NCBI RefSeq assembly: GCF_037138995.1
Contig: NZ_JBAXHI010000003.1
Coordinates: 115,881-179,880 of the forward strand
Length of the DNA: 64,000 bases
DNA from: Chlorohelix sp037138995
GTDB taxonomy: Bacteria > Chloroflexota > Chloroflexia > Chloroheliales > Chloroheliaceae
Reading direction: 5' to 3'
The position numbers and the translations under genes are program-made. Shown here one piece after another: positions 45,898-55,271 of the stretch (its first letter is position 1; every line of letters begins with the position of its first letter). The notes under the pieces were generated by a model. The model did no database searches, was not told where the DNA came from, and was given only the letters and a program-made list of their open reading frames with translations.

Positions 45898-47928
45898 ATG
45901 AGCCGCGAAACTTATCTGGATGAGAAAGTAAAATCTCTGCCGCACAAACCCGGCGTGTATATAATGCGCGACGATGGCAATAATATTATCTATGTGGGCA
46001 AGGCGATTTCGTTACGCAACCGCGTTTCGAGCTACTTTGGTTCGCTCAGTGGGCAGACCCCCAAAGTAGAGGAGATGGTCAGGCGTATCCACGATTTTGA
46101 GTATATCGTGGTGGATACCGAGCGGGAAGCCTTAAACCTTGAGAATACCCTCATCAAACTGCATCGCCCAAAATATAACATTCTGCTCAAGGACGACAAA
46201 ACCTACCCCTATATCAAGGTGACGGTAAACGAGGACTGGGCGCGTACCATTATTGTACGCAAGGTGCTGGATGATGGGGCGCGTTATTTCGGACCGTTTG
46301 CGGGTAATGGCTCTGCCTATCGCACGGTACAGGTGTTGCAAAAGCTGTTTCCTTACCGTAATTGCGACCTGCCCATTAACGGTAAGGAAGACCGCCCATG
46401 CCTCGACTATTTCATCCATCGTTGCTTAGGACCTTGCGCGGGGTTCGCCGATAAAGTCGAATATAACGGCGCTATCAATCAGGTTATCATGTTTCTAGAG
46501 GGCAAAAGCGATGAGGTGGTTCATCAATTGGAAGCAAAAATGGAAGCTGCCGCCGAGGAGTTGCATTTTGAACGCGCCGCTCGTTTCCGCGACCAATTAA
46601 TCTCGATGAGGCAGGTGACAGAGCAGCAAAAGGTGGTGAGCAATAACAGCTACGATGAAGATGTAATTGCAATGGCGGTGGACGAGGGCGAGGCAGCGGT
46701 GCAAATTTTCTTTATCCGGCGCGGCAAGTTGGTAGGGCGGGAACACTTCTTTATGAAGGGTACGCAAGACGAGACACCGGGCGAAATTTTAACCAGCTTT
46801 ATCACCCAATATTATAGCGAGGCAACCTATATACCAACTCGCATGCTGCTGCAAAATATTCCTTCCGATTTGGAAGTAGTGCAGGAGTGGCTGAGCGCGA
46901 AGGCGGGGAGTTCGGTGGAACTGCTAGTGCCAGATTCGGGCGACAAGCAGGCGCTGGTGCAAATGGTGGCGCAAAATGCTACGGAGGCTTTGCAACAGAA
47001 CCGCCTGAAATGGCTGAATGATGAGCAGAAAACCACCTTTGCCCTGAACGAATTACAGAAGGCTTTGGGGTTGCCTGCTCGCCCACGCCGCATCGAGTGC
47101 TACGATATTTCCAATACGCAAGGTACAAACTCGGTGGCGAGCATGGTAGTGTTTGAAGATGGCAGCCCCAAAAAATCCGACTATCGCAAGTTCAAAATCA
47201 AAACGGTGGAAGGGGCAAACGACTATGCCTCGATGCAGGAAGTGTTGCGCCGGCGCTTCAAACGTGCCAAAACCGTAGAGGAAATGAACTATATGGCGAG
47301 TGAGGAGGATAAGGCAGCACTGGTAGAACTTGAAGTTGCTAACAACGCGCTTGAGCTTACCGGGCAGGAAGCAGGGTTAGAAATGCAAGACCCGCACGAT
47401 GCCAATTGGGGTGTGCGTGGGCATCCCGGCAAGGAAGCGAAAAAGGGCAAGAAGTCCAAACCTGAGTTAAAAGCTAAAAGCAAGGCAGACTATAGTTGGC
47501 AGAATTTACCCGATTTGGTAATTATTGATGGCGGCAAAGGGCAATTGAGCGCGGCGGTGGAAGTTATGAAAGAATTGGAAATGGAAGATATTTCGGTGGT
47601 GGGGCTTGCCAAACAGCATGACGAAATTTTCCAGCCTGACAAACCACTCTCGGTGTATTTGCCACGCAACAGCGAGTCGCTTTATCTGGTGCAGCGCATT
47701 CGAGATGAGGCACACCGTTTCGCGATTACTTTCCACCGTCAGGTTCGCAGCAAAGCAGTTTATAAATCTACGCTGGATGAAGTTCCCGGAATCGGTCCAC
47801 GCCGCAAGCAAGCTTTGCTGAAAGCGTTTGGAACCGCCGCCAAAATCAAAGAAGCCAGTGACGAGGAATTGCTTGCCCTAGACGGCATGAATAAAACGGC
47901 ACTGTCTAAGCTCCGAGAATATTTATAA
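45898..47928 (+). CDS. uvrC: Excinuclease ABC subunit C
   Basis: UvrC makes the two cuts in nucleotide excision repair. The 676-residue protein has the GIY-YIG nuclease (PGVYIMRDDGNNIIYVGKA near 18-38), a Cys-containing linker, a UVR motif (FERAARFRDQL near 220), an RNase H-like nuclease with DISNTQGTNSVASMV and IDGGKGQL, and a C-terminal helix-hairpin-helix (PGIGPRRKQALLKAFG). Odd point: about 65 Lys- and Glu-rich residues are inserted (about 465-535) before the IDGGKGQL block; typical UvrC is ~610 residues. Confidence 0.96.
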   Translation: MSRETYLDEKVKSLPHKPGVYIMRDDGNNIIYVGKAISLRNRVSSYFGSLSGQTPKVEEMVRRIHDFEYIVVDTEREALNLENTLIKLHRPKYNILLKDDKTYPYIKVTVNEDWARTIIVRKVLDDGARYFGPFAGNGSAYRTVQVLQKLFPYRNCDLPINGKEDRPCLDYFIHRCLGPCAGFADKVEYNGAINQVIMFLEGKSDEVVHQLEAKMEAAAEELHFERAARFRDQLISMRQVTEQQKVVSNNSYDEDVIAMAVDEGEAAVQIFFIRRGKLVGREHFFMKGTQDETPGEILTSFITQYYSEATYIPTRMLLQNIPSDLEVVQEWLSAKAGSSVELLVPDSGDKQALVQMVAQNATEALQQNRLKWLNDEQKTTFALNELQKALGLPARPRRIECYDISNTQGTNSVASMVVFEDGSPKKSDYRKFKIKTVEGANDYASMQEVLRRRFKRAKTVEEMNYMASEEDKAALVELEVANNALELTGQEAGLEMQDPHDANWGVRGHPGKEAKKGKKSKPELKAKSKADYSWQNLPDLVIIDGGKGQLSAAVEVMKELEMEDISVVGLAKQHDEIFQPDKPLSVYLPRNSESLYLVQRIRDEAHRFAITFHRQVRSKAVYKSTLDEVPGIGPRRKQALLKAFGTAAKIKEASDEELLALDGMNKTALSKLREYL

Positions 47929-47972
47929 GAAATATGAAAAGCTAAAGTTATAAAACCTGTAATTAATAGGGG

Positions 47973-48007
47973 GGGCGGGCAATAACAATAACCCCGCCCA
48001 ATTTTAT
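47973..48007 (+). terminator. Terminator after uvrC
   Basis: GGGCGGG at 47973-47979 pairs with CCCGCCC at 47993-47999 around a 13-base loop and is followed by ATTTTAT. Confidence 0.6.
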
Positions 48008-48016
48008 AACTTCAGG

Positions 48017-48190
48017 CTACCGATAGCGTGGCCACTGATTCAGAGGACGCTGACCGGGTGTAATGAAATTAAAGAATGTGTCATTATAAAGGTTCGCAAA
48101 AATAAGGAATGTTACCAGCAACAGCGAAAATGCAAACAACGCCAGTAGCAGATAACGTTGCAGGTTTCTTGTATCCTGTTTGTCATCCAT
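48017..48190 (-). CDS. Small single-span membrane protein (57 residues)
   Basis: The 57-codon frame starts at ATG 48190 and ends at TAG 48017. A short polar head (MDDKQDTRNLQR) is followed by one strongly hydrophobic helix (YLLLALFAFSLLLVTFLIF) and a polar tail. AGAGAGG lies 10 bases before the ATG. The coding looks real because of the start signal and helix. Function unknown. Confidence 0.6.
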   Translation of the reverse strand: MDDKQDTRNLQRYLLLALFAFSLLLVTFLIFANLYNDTFFNFITPGQRPLNQWPRYR

Positions 48191-48541
48191 AATCAAATAG
48201 CCTCTCTTCTAGTTAATACCTTATTGGGTAAATCTATAGAGGTGAACTTTCCGGTTGTACAGATGTGCAAGTCAAAATTGAGGACAGTCAGTGAATATCA
48301 TGTAATTTAATTATAACCTTGTTAACACAGGTGTCAATATCTGTGCTACATTAATTCAAGGAATTTTTGCTCATTTAGAAAATCAAGATGGTCTAAATGG
48401 TGATTACACACATTTATGGGAGAAAGGAAAAGGATAGCAAAAATCCGCTTTTGCATGGTAAAAAAAAGAGACAAAACAACCTATACCAAAAAGTGCGGAT
48501 TATAGCAATTCAAGAGGTAAATAGACAAGCTTCAAAAAAAC
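48191..48541. other. Spacer before the SRP RNA gene
   Basis: About 350 bases with no gene. It holds a CACAG/CTGTG inverted repeat near 48328-48346 and a long-range AATCCGC/GCGGATT pairing at about 48436-48503. Neither was matched to a known element. Confidence 0.3.
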
Positions 48542-48570
48542 TTGACTTTAGCAAGCCAAAGGTGTAACAT
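48542..48570 (+). promoter_or_regulatory. Sigma-70 promoter of ffs
   Basis: TTGACT at 48542-48547 and TAACAT at 48565-48570 are 17 bases apart and place transcription start near 48576, the first base of the SRP RNA. Confidence 0.75.
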
Positions 48571-48575
48571 ACTCA

Positions 48576-48668
48576 ATGCGTCATCCGGCAGGAGCCTGTG
48601 AACCCGGTCAGGACTGGAAAGTAGCAGCCGTAAGCTGTGCGTAATGGGTGGGTGGCGCATATTTTTTT
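48576..48668 (+). ncRNA. ffs: Bacterial small signal recognition particle RNA (4.5S)
   Basis: The SRP RNA binds Ffh to target membrane proteins. The highly conserved apical part is clear: GTGAACCCGGTCAGG, a GGAAA tetraloop region, and AGCAGCCGTAAGC (about 48598-48635). The ends pair as ATGCGTCA with TGGCGCAT (48576-48583 with 48653-48660). A T-run follows at 48662-48668. Length about 85-90 bases fits the small bacterial form without an Alu domain. Confidence 0.93.
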
Positions 48669-48676
48669 GTCCTTTT

Positions 48677-51442
48677 TCAGCCAGATTTGGTTGGGGTGGG
48701 TGGCAAGGTCTGACTCCGAGTAGCGGGAACAGTCGTTAGCGTCGCAGGGCGCGGGGTAGTAGGGGTTTGCACCGGCGCCGAACCACTCGATATGGCGGGG
48801 TTTGTAAGTCCGGGATAAAGCGTTCCCGGTTGTGCAGTTGGAGATAAATCCGGCGGTGGCGTGGCAGTCGGCGCAACAAAGGGTAGGCAAGGCTGTGTCG
48901 GCGGCGGCAATCTGTTATTTTTAATTCCCCAATCCTTCAATTCCGGTGGATAGTTAAAGAATATTCTTTCCTCAACCGCGTCAGGCGGGTAAGTATCTCC
49001 GGCAACACAGTAATTCGGATCATCTGCTTTTATATCACCCGAACTTGGCGTAACATTTCCAGAAGGGGTCGCAGTTGGAAGCGGGGTCGTAACACCCTGC
49101 GGCAATTGCTTCTTGGGAATTTTTACACGTTGATGCAAGGTTGATTTTGTTTTGGGAACAAATTCAACCGGGAAAATCTCATCACGCTTGTCCGGGCAAT
49201 CATAAACCGGATTATCATTTGGCAAAAGACCACTATCCACACAGATTTTTACGGTGGCAAGTCCGGTGGGCTTATCGAAATTTAGCTTTAGCGGCTTGTC
49301 TTTTTGCTCGATTGCGGCTTTGAGTTCGGGCGTGCCATATACCGTTTCCATGAAATCATGCCAAACATAGCCCCCGCCAATACTACCGGCAACCGCTAAC
49401 ATGGAACTATTATCATTATTGCCAATCCAAACCCCTACCGTAAGGTCTGGAGTATAACCAACTGTCCAACTATCTTTAAAATCGTTGGTAGTACCCGTTT
49501 TTGCAGCGGCAGGGCGCGATAATGTCAATGGGTTGGAACGTGAGAAAACTAGCAAGCGGGCTTCATTATCGCTCAAAATATTGGTAATAACGTAAGAGAT
49601 TTGCGGAGAGAGAATCTGGCGAGGTTTAACATCCTCCGGCTTGAATTCATATACCAGCTTATCGCGTTTCATAATTTTAAGAACAAATACAGGGTCAACC
49701 TTTTTCCCGGCATTGGCAAACACTGAGTAAGCGCCTGTTAAATCCAGCAAGCGCACCTCCCCCCCCCCAAGCGTTAAGGTAAGCCCGTAAAATTCAGGAC
49801 CTTTCTGGAACTGCACTCCCATATCTTTGGCAAGATCCATCATATATTGGATGCCATCAAACTGAAGGGTTTTAACTGCCGGAACATTCAAGGAAGAGCC
49901 AAGAGCATTGCGAAGTGGCACAGTACCTAGAAACTTACCATTAGAATTAACCGGTGAGTAAGCCTGCCCATTGCCTGATGGGAAATTCGTCTGTATATCG
50001 GCGATTACAGTTGCTGCCGTCCAGCCTTTGGTCATCGCTGCGGCATAAGTTACAGGCTTTATTGATGAGCCGGGCTGGCGGTACGAAACTGCTGCATTAA
50101 ATTGTCCGTTTATTGTATTGTTATAAAAATCAATGCTGCCTACCATTGAAAGCACTTCTCCGGTAGAAGGGCGCATTGCTACCAACGCGGCATTGCTGGC
50201 TTTTTGCTGTTTAAGTTCATCAACTCGTTTTCGAGCAATTTTCTCGGCTTCATCCACCAAACGCACATCTATAGTGGTGTAAATATCAAAACCGCCAAGC
50301 TCCCAATCTTCTGGACTGATTAGAACGCCCGCATCGGTCAATTGTTTCATGCCCGTATCGCTGGAAAGTTCGGCGAGAATATAATTTACGAAGTGTGGCG
50401 CTCTCATAGTATCGGATTTGGAGCGGCGGTCTTGCAGGTGCGCTTTTATATCATAAGCATACGCATCTGCCGCTTCCTGAACGGTGATTTTTTCATATTT
50501 AACCATTAATTCAAGCACCCGCTTTTGCCGCAGACGTGCCAAATCATAATTAATTGTTGGGTCATATTGGCTTGGTAATTGAGGCAACCCTGCCAGCATA
50601 CTAGCTTCTGCTAACGTCAGTTCTTTTGCTGTTTTACCAAAGTAACCATCAGAGGCGGCTTCAATTCCGTAAGCAAGGTTGCCGTAGTAAATATTATTCA
50701 GATACTTTTCCAGAACCTGCTCTTTGGTAAATTTCTCCGTAATCATTGTCGCCAGAATAAGCTCCCGAAATTTGCGCTCAAAAGTGGGAGTATAGCGCTC
50801 TGCCGGTGGTAGATACAGCAAACGTGCTACCTGTTGGGTAATAGTGCTGGCTCCAGAACTACCTTGCTTTGAAAGATTTATATAAACTGCTCTTAGAATT
50901 GCATACATATCAACCCCTTGATTTTCAAAGAAAGTGGGGTCTTCAGCAGCAACGGTAGCATCTACCAAAACTTTAGGAACTTCTTTAAATGAAATAAAAT
51001 CACGCGCTCCGGCTTCCGGTTGTTTCTCAAAAAGTAAAACACCGTTGCGGTCGTAAATCCGAGTTGTCTCAAAGGTTAGAGCATATTCTTTGTCAAGGCT
51101 TAAACCTTTGGCATAAGAGGAGTAGGTTAGAATTGCCGCGCCACTTCCCAACCCGGCTATAGCTAAAAATAACCCAATGGAGAGAAGAAAGCCAAAAGCC
51201 AACGTTAATATAAGTGCTAGAACAGTAATTTTGCCTCCGCTAGGTGGGAGGCGTTTATTTTTTCTTATTATCCAAGCGGGAACACGATTTGAGGAATAAA
51301 TACCATAGAAAGGATAAGCCGGTTTAGTTCGGCTACGACCAGAAACCGAGTGCGGTGCAGGGGGATTTATTTTGGTGGGAATAGCGTTGCCTTTTACGCC
51401 ATTTTGGTGGGAGCGGTTGTTTCCATTTGAGGACTGGTCCAT
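48677..51442 (-). CDS. Class A penicillin-binding protein (PBP1A type)
   Basis: This membrane-anchored enzyme polymerises and cross-links peptidoglycan. It has a Pro/Lys-rich cytoplasmic tail (1-75), a membrane helix at about 75-97, a GT51 transglycosylase (VAAEDPTFFENQGVD, catalytic Glu; GGSxITQQ-like STITQQVAR), and a transpeptidase with SSIKPVTYAA (catalytic Ser), a SxN-type LGSSLNVPAVK and KTGTTNDFKD. The last ~200 residues are Pro/Thr-rich. The run GGGE in the transpeptidase is coded by ten consecutive G bases (plus strand C at 49759-49768). 921 residues. Confidence 0.93.
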   Translation of the reverse strand: MDQSSNGNNRSHQNGVKGNAIPTKINPPAPHSVSGRSRTKPAYPFYGIYSSNRVPAWIIRKNKRLPPSGGKITVLALILTLAFGFLLSIGLFLAIAGLGSGAAILTYSSYAKGLSLDKEYALTFETTRIYDRNGVLLFEKQPEAGARDFISFKEVPKVLVDATVAAEDPTFFENQGVDMYAILRAVYINLSKQGSSGASTITQQVARLLYLPPAERYTPTFERKFRELILATMITEKFTKEQVLEKYLNNIYYGNLAYGIEAASDGYFGKTAKELTLAEASMLAGLPQLPSQYDPTINYDLARLRQKRVLELMVKYEKITVQEAADAYAYDIKAHLQDRRSKSDTMRAPHFVNYILAELSSDTGMKQLTDAGVLISPEDWELGGFDIYTTIDVRLVDEAEKIARKRVDELKQQKASNAALVAMRPSTGEVLSMVGSIDFYNNTINGQFNAAVSYRQPGSSIKPVTYAAAMTKGWTAATVIADIQTNFPSGNGQAYSPVNSNGKFLGTVPLRNALGSSLNVPAVKTLQFDGIQYMMDLAKDMGVQFQKGPEFYGLTLTLGGGEVRLLDLTGAYSVFANAGKKVDPVFVLKIMKRDKLVYEFKPEDVKPRQILSPQISYVITNILSDNEARLLVFSRSNPLTLSRPAAAKTGTTNDFKDSWTVGYTPDLTVGVWIGNNDNSSMLAVAGSIGGGYVWHDFMETVYGTPELKAAIEQKDKPLKLNFDKPTGLATVKICVDSGLLPNDNPVYDCPDKRDEIFPVEFVPKTKSTLHQRVKIPKKQLPQGVTTPLPTATPSGNVTPSSGDIKADDPNYCVAGDTYPPDAVEERIFFNYPPELKDWGIKNNRLPPPTQPCLPFVAPTATPPPDLSPTAQPGTLYPGLTNPAISSGSAPVQTPTTPRPATLTTVPATRSQTLPPTPTKSG

Positions 51443-51605
51443 AGTATTACCAGCTTTTTACACTTGAGAATTACTTACTCCACAGCCCAGATTATAACAT
51501 ATATGTTCGATTACTGTGCAACTCCAAATATTTTGATAAAGGCGGGTTTTAGCATTATTGTGACCCCTAACGCATACCGAACTTGCAACAGCCCCCAGTA
51601 AATAA

Positions 51606-51634
51606 TTGTCATTCCCCAATATAAGTGGTACGAT
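51606..51634 (+). promoter_or_regulatory. Sigma-70 promoter of the Gfo/Idh/MocA gene
   Basis: TTGTCA at 51606-51611 and TACGAT at 51629-51634 are 17 bases apart. AAGGAG precedes the ATG at 51676, with a slightly long gap. Confidence 0.5.
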
Positions 51635-51675
51635 AAATCCATTAGACATCTTTATTAAGGAGAATTTGTAACACT

Positions 51676-52719
51676 ATGTCTATTTTCAAGGCAGGTATTA
51701 TTGGCTACGGACTTTCGGGCGCAGTTTTTCATGCTCCCCTGATTTCGCGCCTCAAAGAATTTGAGCTTTACAAAATAGCATCTTCAAACCCTGATAAAGC
51801 ACATAAAGATTATCCAGAAGCGTTGGTAGTTTCCAGTCCCGAAGAGTTGATAAATGACCCGCAAGTTGATTTGGTAGTAGTTTGTACCCCGAACACCAGC
51901 CATTTTTCTCTGACAAGTCAGGCTCTTAATGCCGGTAAGAATGTAGTGTTGGAAAAACCATTCGTTAACCGGCTTGAGGAGGGCGAGGAATTAATTCGCC
52001 TTGCTGAAAAAAATAAGCGGTTATTGAGCGTGTATCAGAATCGGCGCTGGGATGGAGATTTCCTAACTATAAAAAAGTTGATTGAGAGCGATGTGTTGGG
52101 CGAAATTTACACTTACGAATCCCATTTTGATCGCTTTCGGCTCGAAGTAGGCAACAAGTGGCGCGAACAAGCGTTAGAGGGTTCGGGTATTCTATTCGAT
52201 TTGGGCGCACACCTGATTGATCAGGCATTGCAGTTGTTCGGCAAGCCTCAAACAATCTGGGCGGATGCTTTCCCACAACGTCCCGGCGCAAATACAATTG
52301 ATTATTTCCACCTTATCTTCGGTTATGAACGATTACGGGTAATACTCCATTCTGGTAGCGTCAATAAAAAACCCGGTCCTCGTTTTCAGGTACACGGTAG
52401 CAAAGGCAGTTATATTAAATACGGGCTTGACCCACAAGAAGATGCGCTTAAAAGGGGTATGCGTCCCGGCGATTCAGGTTGGGGAAAAGAGAGTTCGGAA
52501 TTATACGGCGAGCTTTTTACAGAAGCAGGAGAACTAACTCTAAGCGGTAAAAGCGAAACCTTACCCGGTTCTTATGAAACCTTCTATAAAGGCATATACG
52601 CCACTCTAACTGATGGTACACCTCCGCCAGTTACAGCGCAAGAAGCATTAGAAGTAATCAAGTTTATCCATTTGGCAGAGCAGAGCAGCCGCGAAAAACG
52701 AGTGTTGATAGTAGAGTAG
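51676..52719 (+). CDS. Gfo/Idh/MocA-family oxidoreductase
   Basis: This NAD(P)-dependent sugar or polyol dehydrogenase type has an N-terminal Rossmann motif GIIGYGLSGAVFHAPLI, the VVCTPNTSHF and EKPF motifs (K catalytic) and a C-terminal substrate domain with DLGAHLIDQALQLFG. The 347 residues fit the family; closest known relatives are YdgJ-type dehydrogenases. The substrate is unknown. It is followed by a UPF0303 gene after 14 bases. Confidence 0.88.
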   Translation: MSIFKAGIIGYGLSGAVFHAPLISRLKEFELYKIASSNPDKAHKDYPEALVVSSPEELINDPQVDLVVVCTPNTSHFSLTSQALNAGKNVVLEKPFVNRLEEGEELIRLAEKNKRLLSVYQNRRWDGDFLTIKKLIESDVLGEIYTYESHFDRFRLEVGNKWREQALEGSGILFDLGAHLIDQALQLFGKPQTIWADAFPQRPGANTIDYFHLIFGYERLRVILHSGSVNKKPGPRFQVHGSKGSYIKYGLDPQEDALKRGMRPGDSGWGKESSELYGELFTEAGELTLSGKSETLPGSYETFYKGIYATLTDGTPPPVTAQEALEVIKFIHLAEQSSREKRVLIVE

Positions 52720-52733
52720 AGAGGAATAAATTC

Positions 52734-53204
52734 ATGGAAGACTTAAATAAATTGCTGCAAGAGTTACAACAGCAAGAGGATTTAATCCAATTTACCGAAT
52801 TCACCAATGATAATGCCTACGAAATTGGAACATGGCTGGTGGATATTGGCAGACGAGAAGGCAAGAACTTCACGGTGGATATTTGCCGGAACGGGCATCA
52901 ACTATACCACTACGCCCTGCCCGGTACTACCCCTGACAATGACGAATGGATCAAGCGCAAAAATCGGGTGGTGAACCGCTTTAATCATAGCTCTTATTTT
53001 ATGGGAATTTACTACAAAAGCCGCAACACCACCATTGAGGAAAAGCATTTTCTAAATCCCGAAGAATATGCTCCTCACGGGGGTTCATTTCCTATAATTA
53101 TCAAAAACGTAGGGGTGATAGGTACAGTTACAGTTTCAGGGCTACCGCAAGAAGAAGACCATCGTTTAGTGGTACAGGTGCTTATGGAATTTCTCGGCTT
53201 ATAA
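52734..53204 (+). CDS. UPF0303/HbpS-like protein
   Basis: The 156-residue protein matches the UPF0303 family (relative of yeast YBR137W and the haem-binding HbpS fold): FTNDNAYEIGTWLVDIGRREGK, VDICRNGHQLYHYALPGTTPDND, VVNRFNHSSYFMGIYYK and the GGSFPIII-VGTVTVSGLPQEEDHRLVV end. Ligand and role are unknown. It follows the oxidoreductase closely, suggesting co-expression. A terminator follows. Confidence 0.8.
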   Translation: MEDLNKLLQELQQQEDLIQFTEFTNDNAYEIGTWLVDIGRREGKNFTVDICRNGHQLYHYALPGTTPDNDEWIKRKNRVVNRFNHSSYFMGIYYKSRNTTIEEKHFLNPEEYAPHGGSFPIIIKNVGVIGTVTVSGLPQEEDHRLVVQVLMEFLGL

Positions 53205-53240
53205 ATTCAGGAAACCGAAGAAATACTCCTACTAACTCAG

Positions 53241-53263
53241 CCGCTTAGAAATAAGCGGTTTTT
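53241..53263 (+). terminator. Terminator after the UPF0303 gene
   Basis: CCGCTT at 53241-53246 pairs with AAGCGG at 53253-53258 around six bases, followed by TTTTT. Confidence 0.75.
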
Positions 53264-53369
53264 GAATAGCACTCCAATACTTTTCCAATGTTTATCTACT
53301 ACTATACTAGAGCAAAGGGGAATAAGCCCAATAAAATTAATTAGAACTTATAGAGGATCAGTAGATAAA

Positions 53370-54218
53370 ATGAAAGCTCCAATATTTCAAATAAACCGCG
53401 GCGTAGATTTACACACCCATACTTTTGCCAGCGATGGGGTATGGTCGCCTAGAAGTTTGGTGGAGGCAGCAGTAGCGAAAAAAATCGGAATCTTGAGCGT
53501 GTGTGACCACGAAACTCTCAGTAGTTTGAAAATGGTTGGAATCTATGCGAAAAAAAATGGAATACAATTTATCCCCGGTGTGGAAATAGCAATTGAACAC
53601 AAAGGCTCAGTCTATCACTTGCTGATGTATGGGTTCGACCCTGAAAACGCTGAAATAAATGCGTTGCTGGAAGAAACCAGATTGAAGCATTGGCACAAAA
53701 AACAAATAATGCGTGAAAGACTGGAAATGCGTGGCTATAAAATAGCAGAATCGCCCTTAGATGCAATTACCGAATCCATCTCACCAATTTATGAACTGGC
53801 TTGCTCATTGGAAAATGATGAATTGAATTTCAACCAAGCGTGGGCTATTTGCCGGGAAGTTGAGCCGAAATACAAAATAGCGCAACCTGCCAAGAAGGTT
53901 TTGGACATTGCCAGAAATGCAGGCGCTATAACTATTCTGGCGCATCCGGGACGTGGCGGCGCAGAAATAGCCTACGCCAGCAACCGGATTATACTTGAGC
54001 TTGTAAAACTTGGCTTGGAAGGGGTAGAAGCCTACTACCACGCGCACGACACTTCCGAAGAAGAGCGATTAGTCGAATTAGCCACCCGCCATAAGCTATT
54101 GGTAACTTGTGGCTCGGACAGTCACGATACCAAACGAAAGCCTATAGCGTGGAATCCGGCATTATGCAACCAATTCCTAGAAAGGCTGAACATCAAACCT
54201 TTTTCAGCCGCAGCATGA
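53370..54218 (+). CDS. PHP-domain metal-dependent phosphoesterase
   Basis: The 282-residue protein from ATG 53370 has the PHP motifs DLHTHTFASDGVWSP, SVCDHETLS, PGVEIAIEH, ILAHPGRGG and CGSDSHD, the metal-binding His/Asp set of the family (3',5'-nucleoside bisphosphate or PolX-like phosphatases). Upstream in-frame codons from TTG 53262 sit in the terminator region, so ATG 53370 (AGAGG 13 bases before) is preferred. Substrate unknown. Confidence 0.88.
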   Translation: MKAPIFQINRGVDLHTHTFASDGVWSPRSLVEAAVAKKIGILSVCDHETLSSLKMVGIYAKKNGIQFIPGVEIAIEHKGSVYHLLMYGFDPENAEINALLEETRLKHWHKKQIMRERLEMRGYKIAESPLDAITESISPIYELACSLENDELNFNQAWAICREVEPKYKIAQPAKKVLDIARNAGAITILAHPGRGGAEIAYASNRIILELVKLGLEGVEAYYHAHDTSEEERLVELATRHKLLVTCGSDSHDTKRKPIAWNPALCNQFLERLNIKPFSAAA

Positions 54219-54285
54219 GGTTGAACATTCGCCTCAAAAGGTTTTCAGACAGGGGGCGTATAAGCTTTTTATCTCTGTACTAAAA

Positions 54286-55134
54286 TTACTCCTCGCCCCT
54301 TAATTTCAGCAATTTTCGATTTATATTCTGAAAGAGATGCGACAGCATACGGCTTTCATCTCTGCGCGGAGCGGCACGTAACAGGATTGCCCTTAAACGA
54401 CTCATCGAATAGGACAGTCTCTCATCCGTAGTATAGGGGTGTAAGGTTAGAAGCAATTCGGAAAGTGCCGTAAATATCGCTTCCCTGTCGGTTCCGTTGG
54501 CAAGCTTTATATCTTCAACAAGAGCATTCTGAAGCGCCAGCATCACACTAGCAGGGTCTCCCCAACGCGGCGGAGCGCCTTCGGTATGCACATGAGCTAT
54601 GGGTAGCGCAGGGTGCAAACTCTCGATTTGTGGATTTGCCGCCAGCCATAATTCATAGGCTATTACCAATGCTGCTTGAGCAAGATTCAGGGAAGCATTA
54701 AAATCATCGGTGGGAATAGTCACTAGCGCATGGCAATAATCTAACGCTTCATTTGGCAAGCCATCATCCTCGCGCCCCAAAAGTACCGCGCTCAAATTTT
54801 GCGGGTCAATCCGATTTGCCTGTAACAGCGTATTTGCCGCATTACGTGGGGTAAGCTGTTCCCGCTTGACACCGCGTGAGCGGGCGGTAGCTCCAAGCAC
54901 AAAGCCGCAATCGGCAATAGCTTCTTCTAATGATGGAACTCGTTCTATCGTTTCTATCACCGGAGCAGTATGGTGGGCGATACCCTCAATTCGGTAGGGG
55001 TCATAAGCCGCAGGTTCAACCAAGCGCAAGCGGCGCAACCCAAAATTGCTCATCACCCGTACCACTGCACCTACATTTATTACATCCTGCGGCTGGTATA
55101 AAACCAGCACCACATTATCCAGCAATTCTTTCAT
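54286..55134 (-). CDS. SpoU/TrmH-family RNA 2'-O-methyltransferase, TrmJ-like
   Basis: This SPOUT methyltransferase would methylate a ribose in tRNA or rRNA with S-adenosylmethionine. Family blocks: LYQPQDVINVGAVVRVMSNFG, the LLGREDDGLPNEAL motif 2 and VTIPTDDFNASLNLAQAALVIAYEL motif 3 with the knot. The C-terminal part (about 200-282) is TrmJ-like. No rRNA/tRNA gene is near. The start ATG 55134 lacks a strong ribosome-binding site. Confidence 0.85.
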   Translation of the reverse strand: MKELLDNVVLVLYQPQDVINVGAVVRVMSNFGLRRLRLVEPAAYDPYRIEGIAHHTAPVIETIERVPSLEEAIADCGFVLGATARSRGVKREQLTPRNAANTLLQANRIDPQNLSAVLLGREDDGLPNEALDYCHALVTIPTDDFNASLNLAQAALVIAYELWLAANPQIESLHPALPIAHVHTEGAPPRWGDPASVMLALQNALVEDIKLANGTDREAIFTALSELLLTLHPYTTDERLSYSMSRLRAILLRAAPRRDESRMLSHLFQNINRKLLKLRGEE

Positions 55135-55181
55135 TCAAACATCCCTGAGCCTAAAAATTCGAGCGTAATTATAACATACCA

Positions 55182-55210
55182 TTGACAGGCTAAACATAGG
55201 GACATATAAT
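55182..55210 (+). promoter_or_regulatory. Consensus sigma-70 promoter of the FN3 protein gene
   Basis: TTGACA at 55182-55187 and TATAAT at 55205-55210 match the consensus exactly at both boxes with a 17-bp spacer. High constitutive expression is suggested. Confidence 0.75.
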
Positions 55211-55271
55211 TCGTGTAGACATAACATGATTTTTCAAACCATATCAGGTGCTTGTGCAAGGAAAGCGGCAA

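Noticed and set aside
48573..48890. Open frame on the - strand over the SRP RNA gene and PBP end
   Set aside because: It overlaps the ffs gene and the true PBP reading frame; composition is not protein-like.
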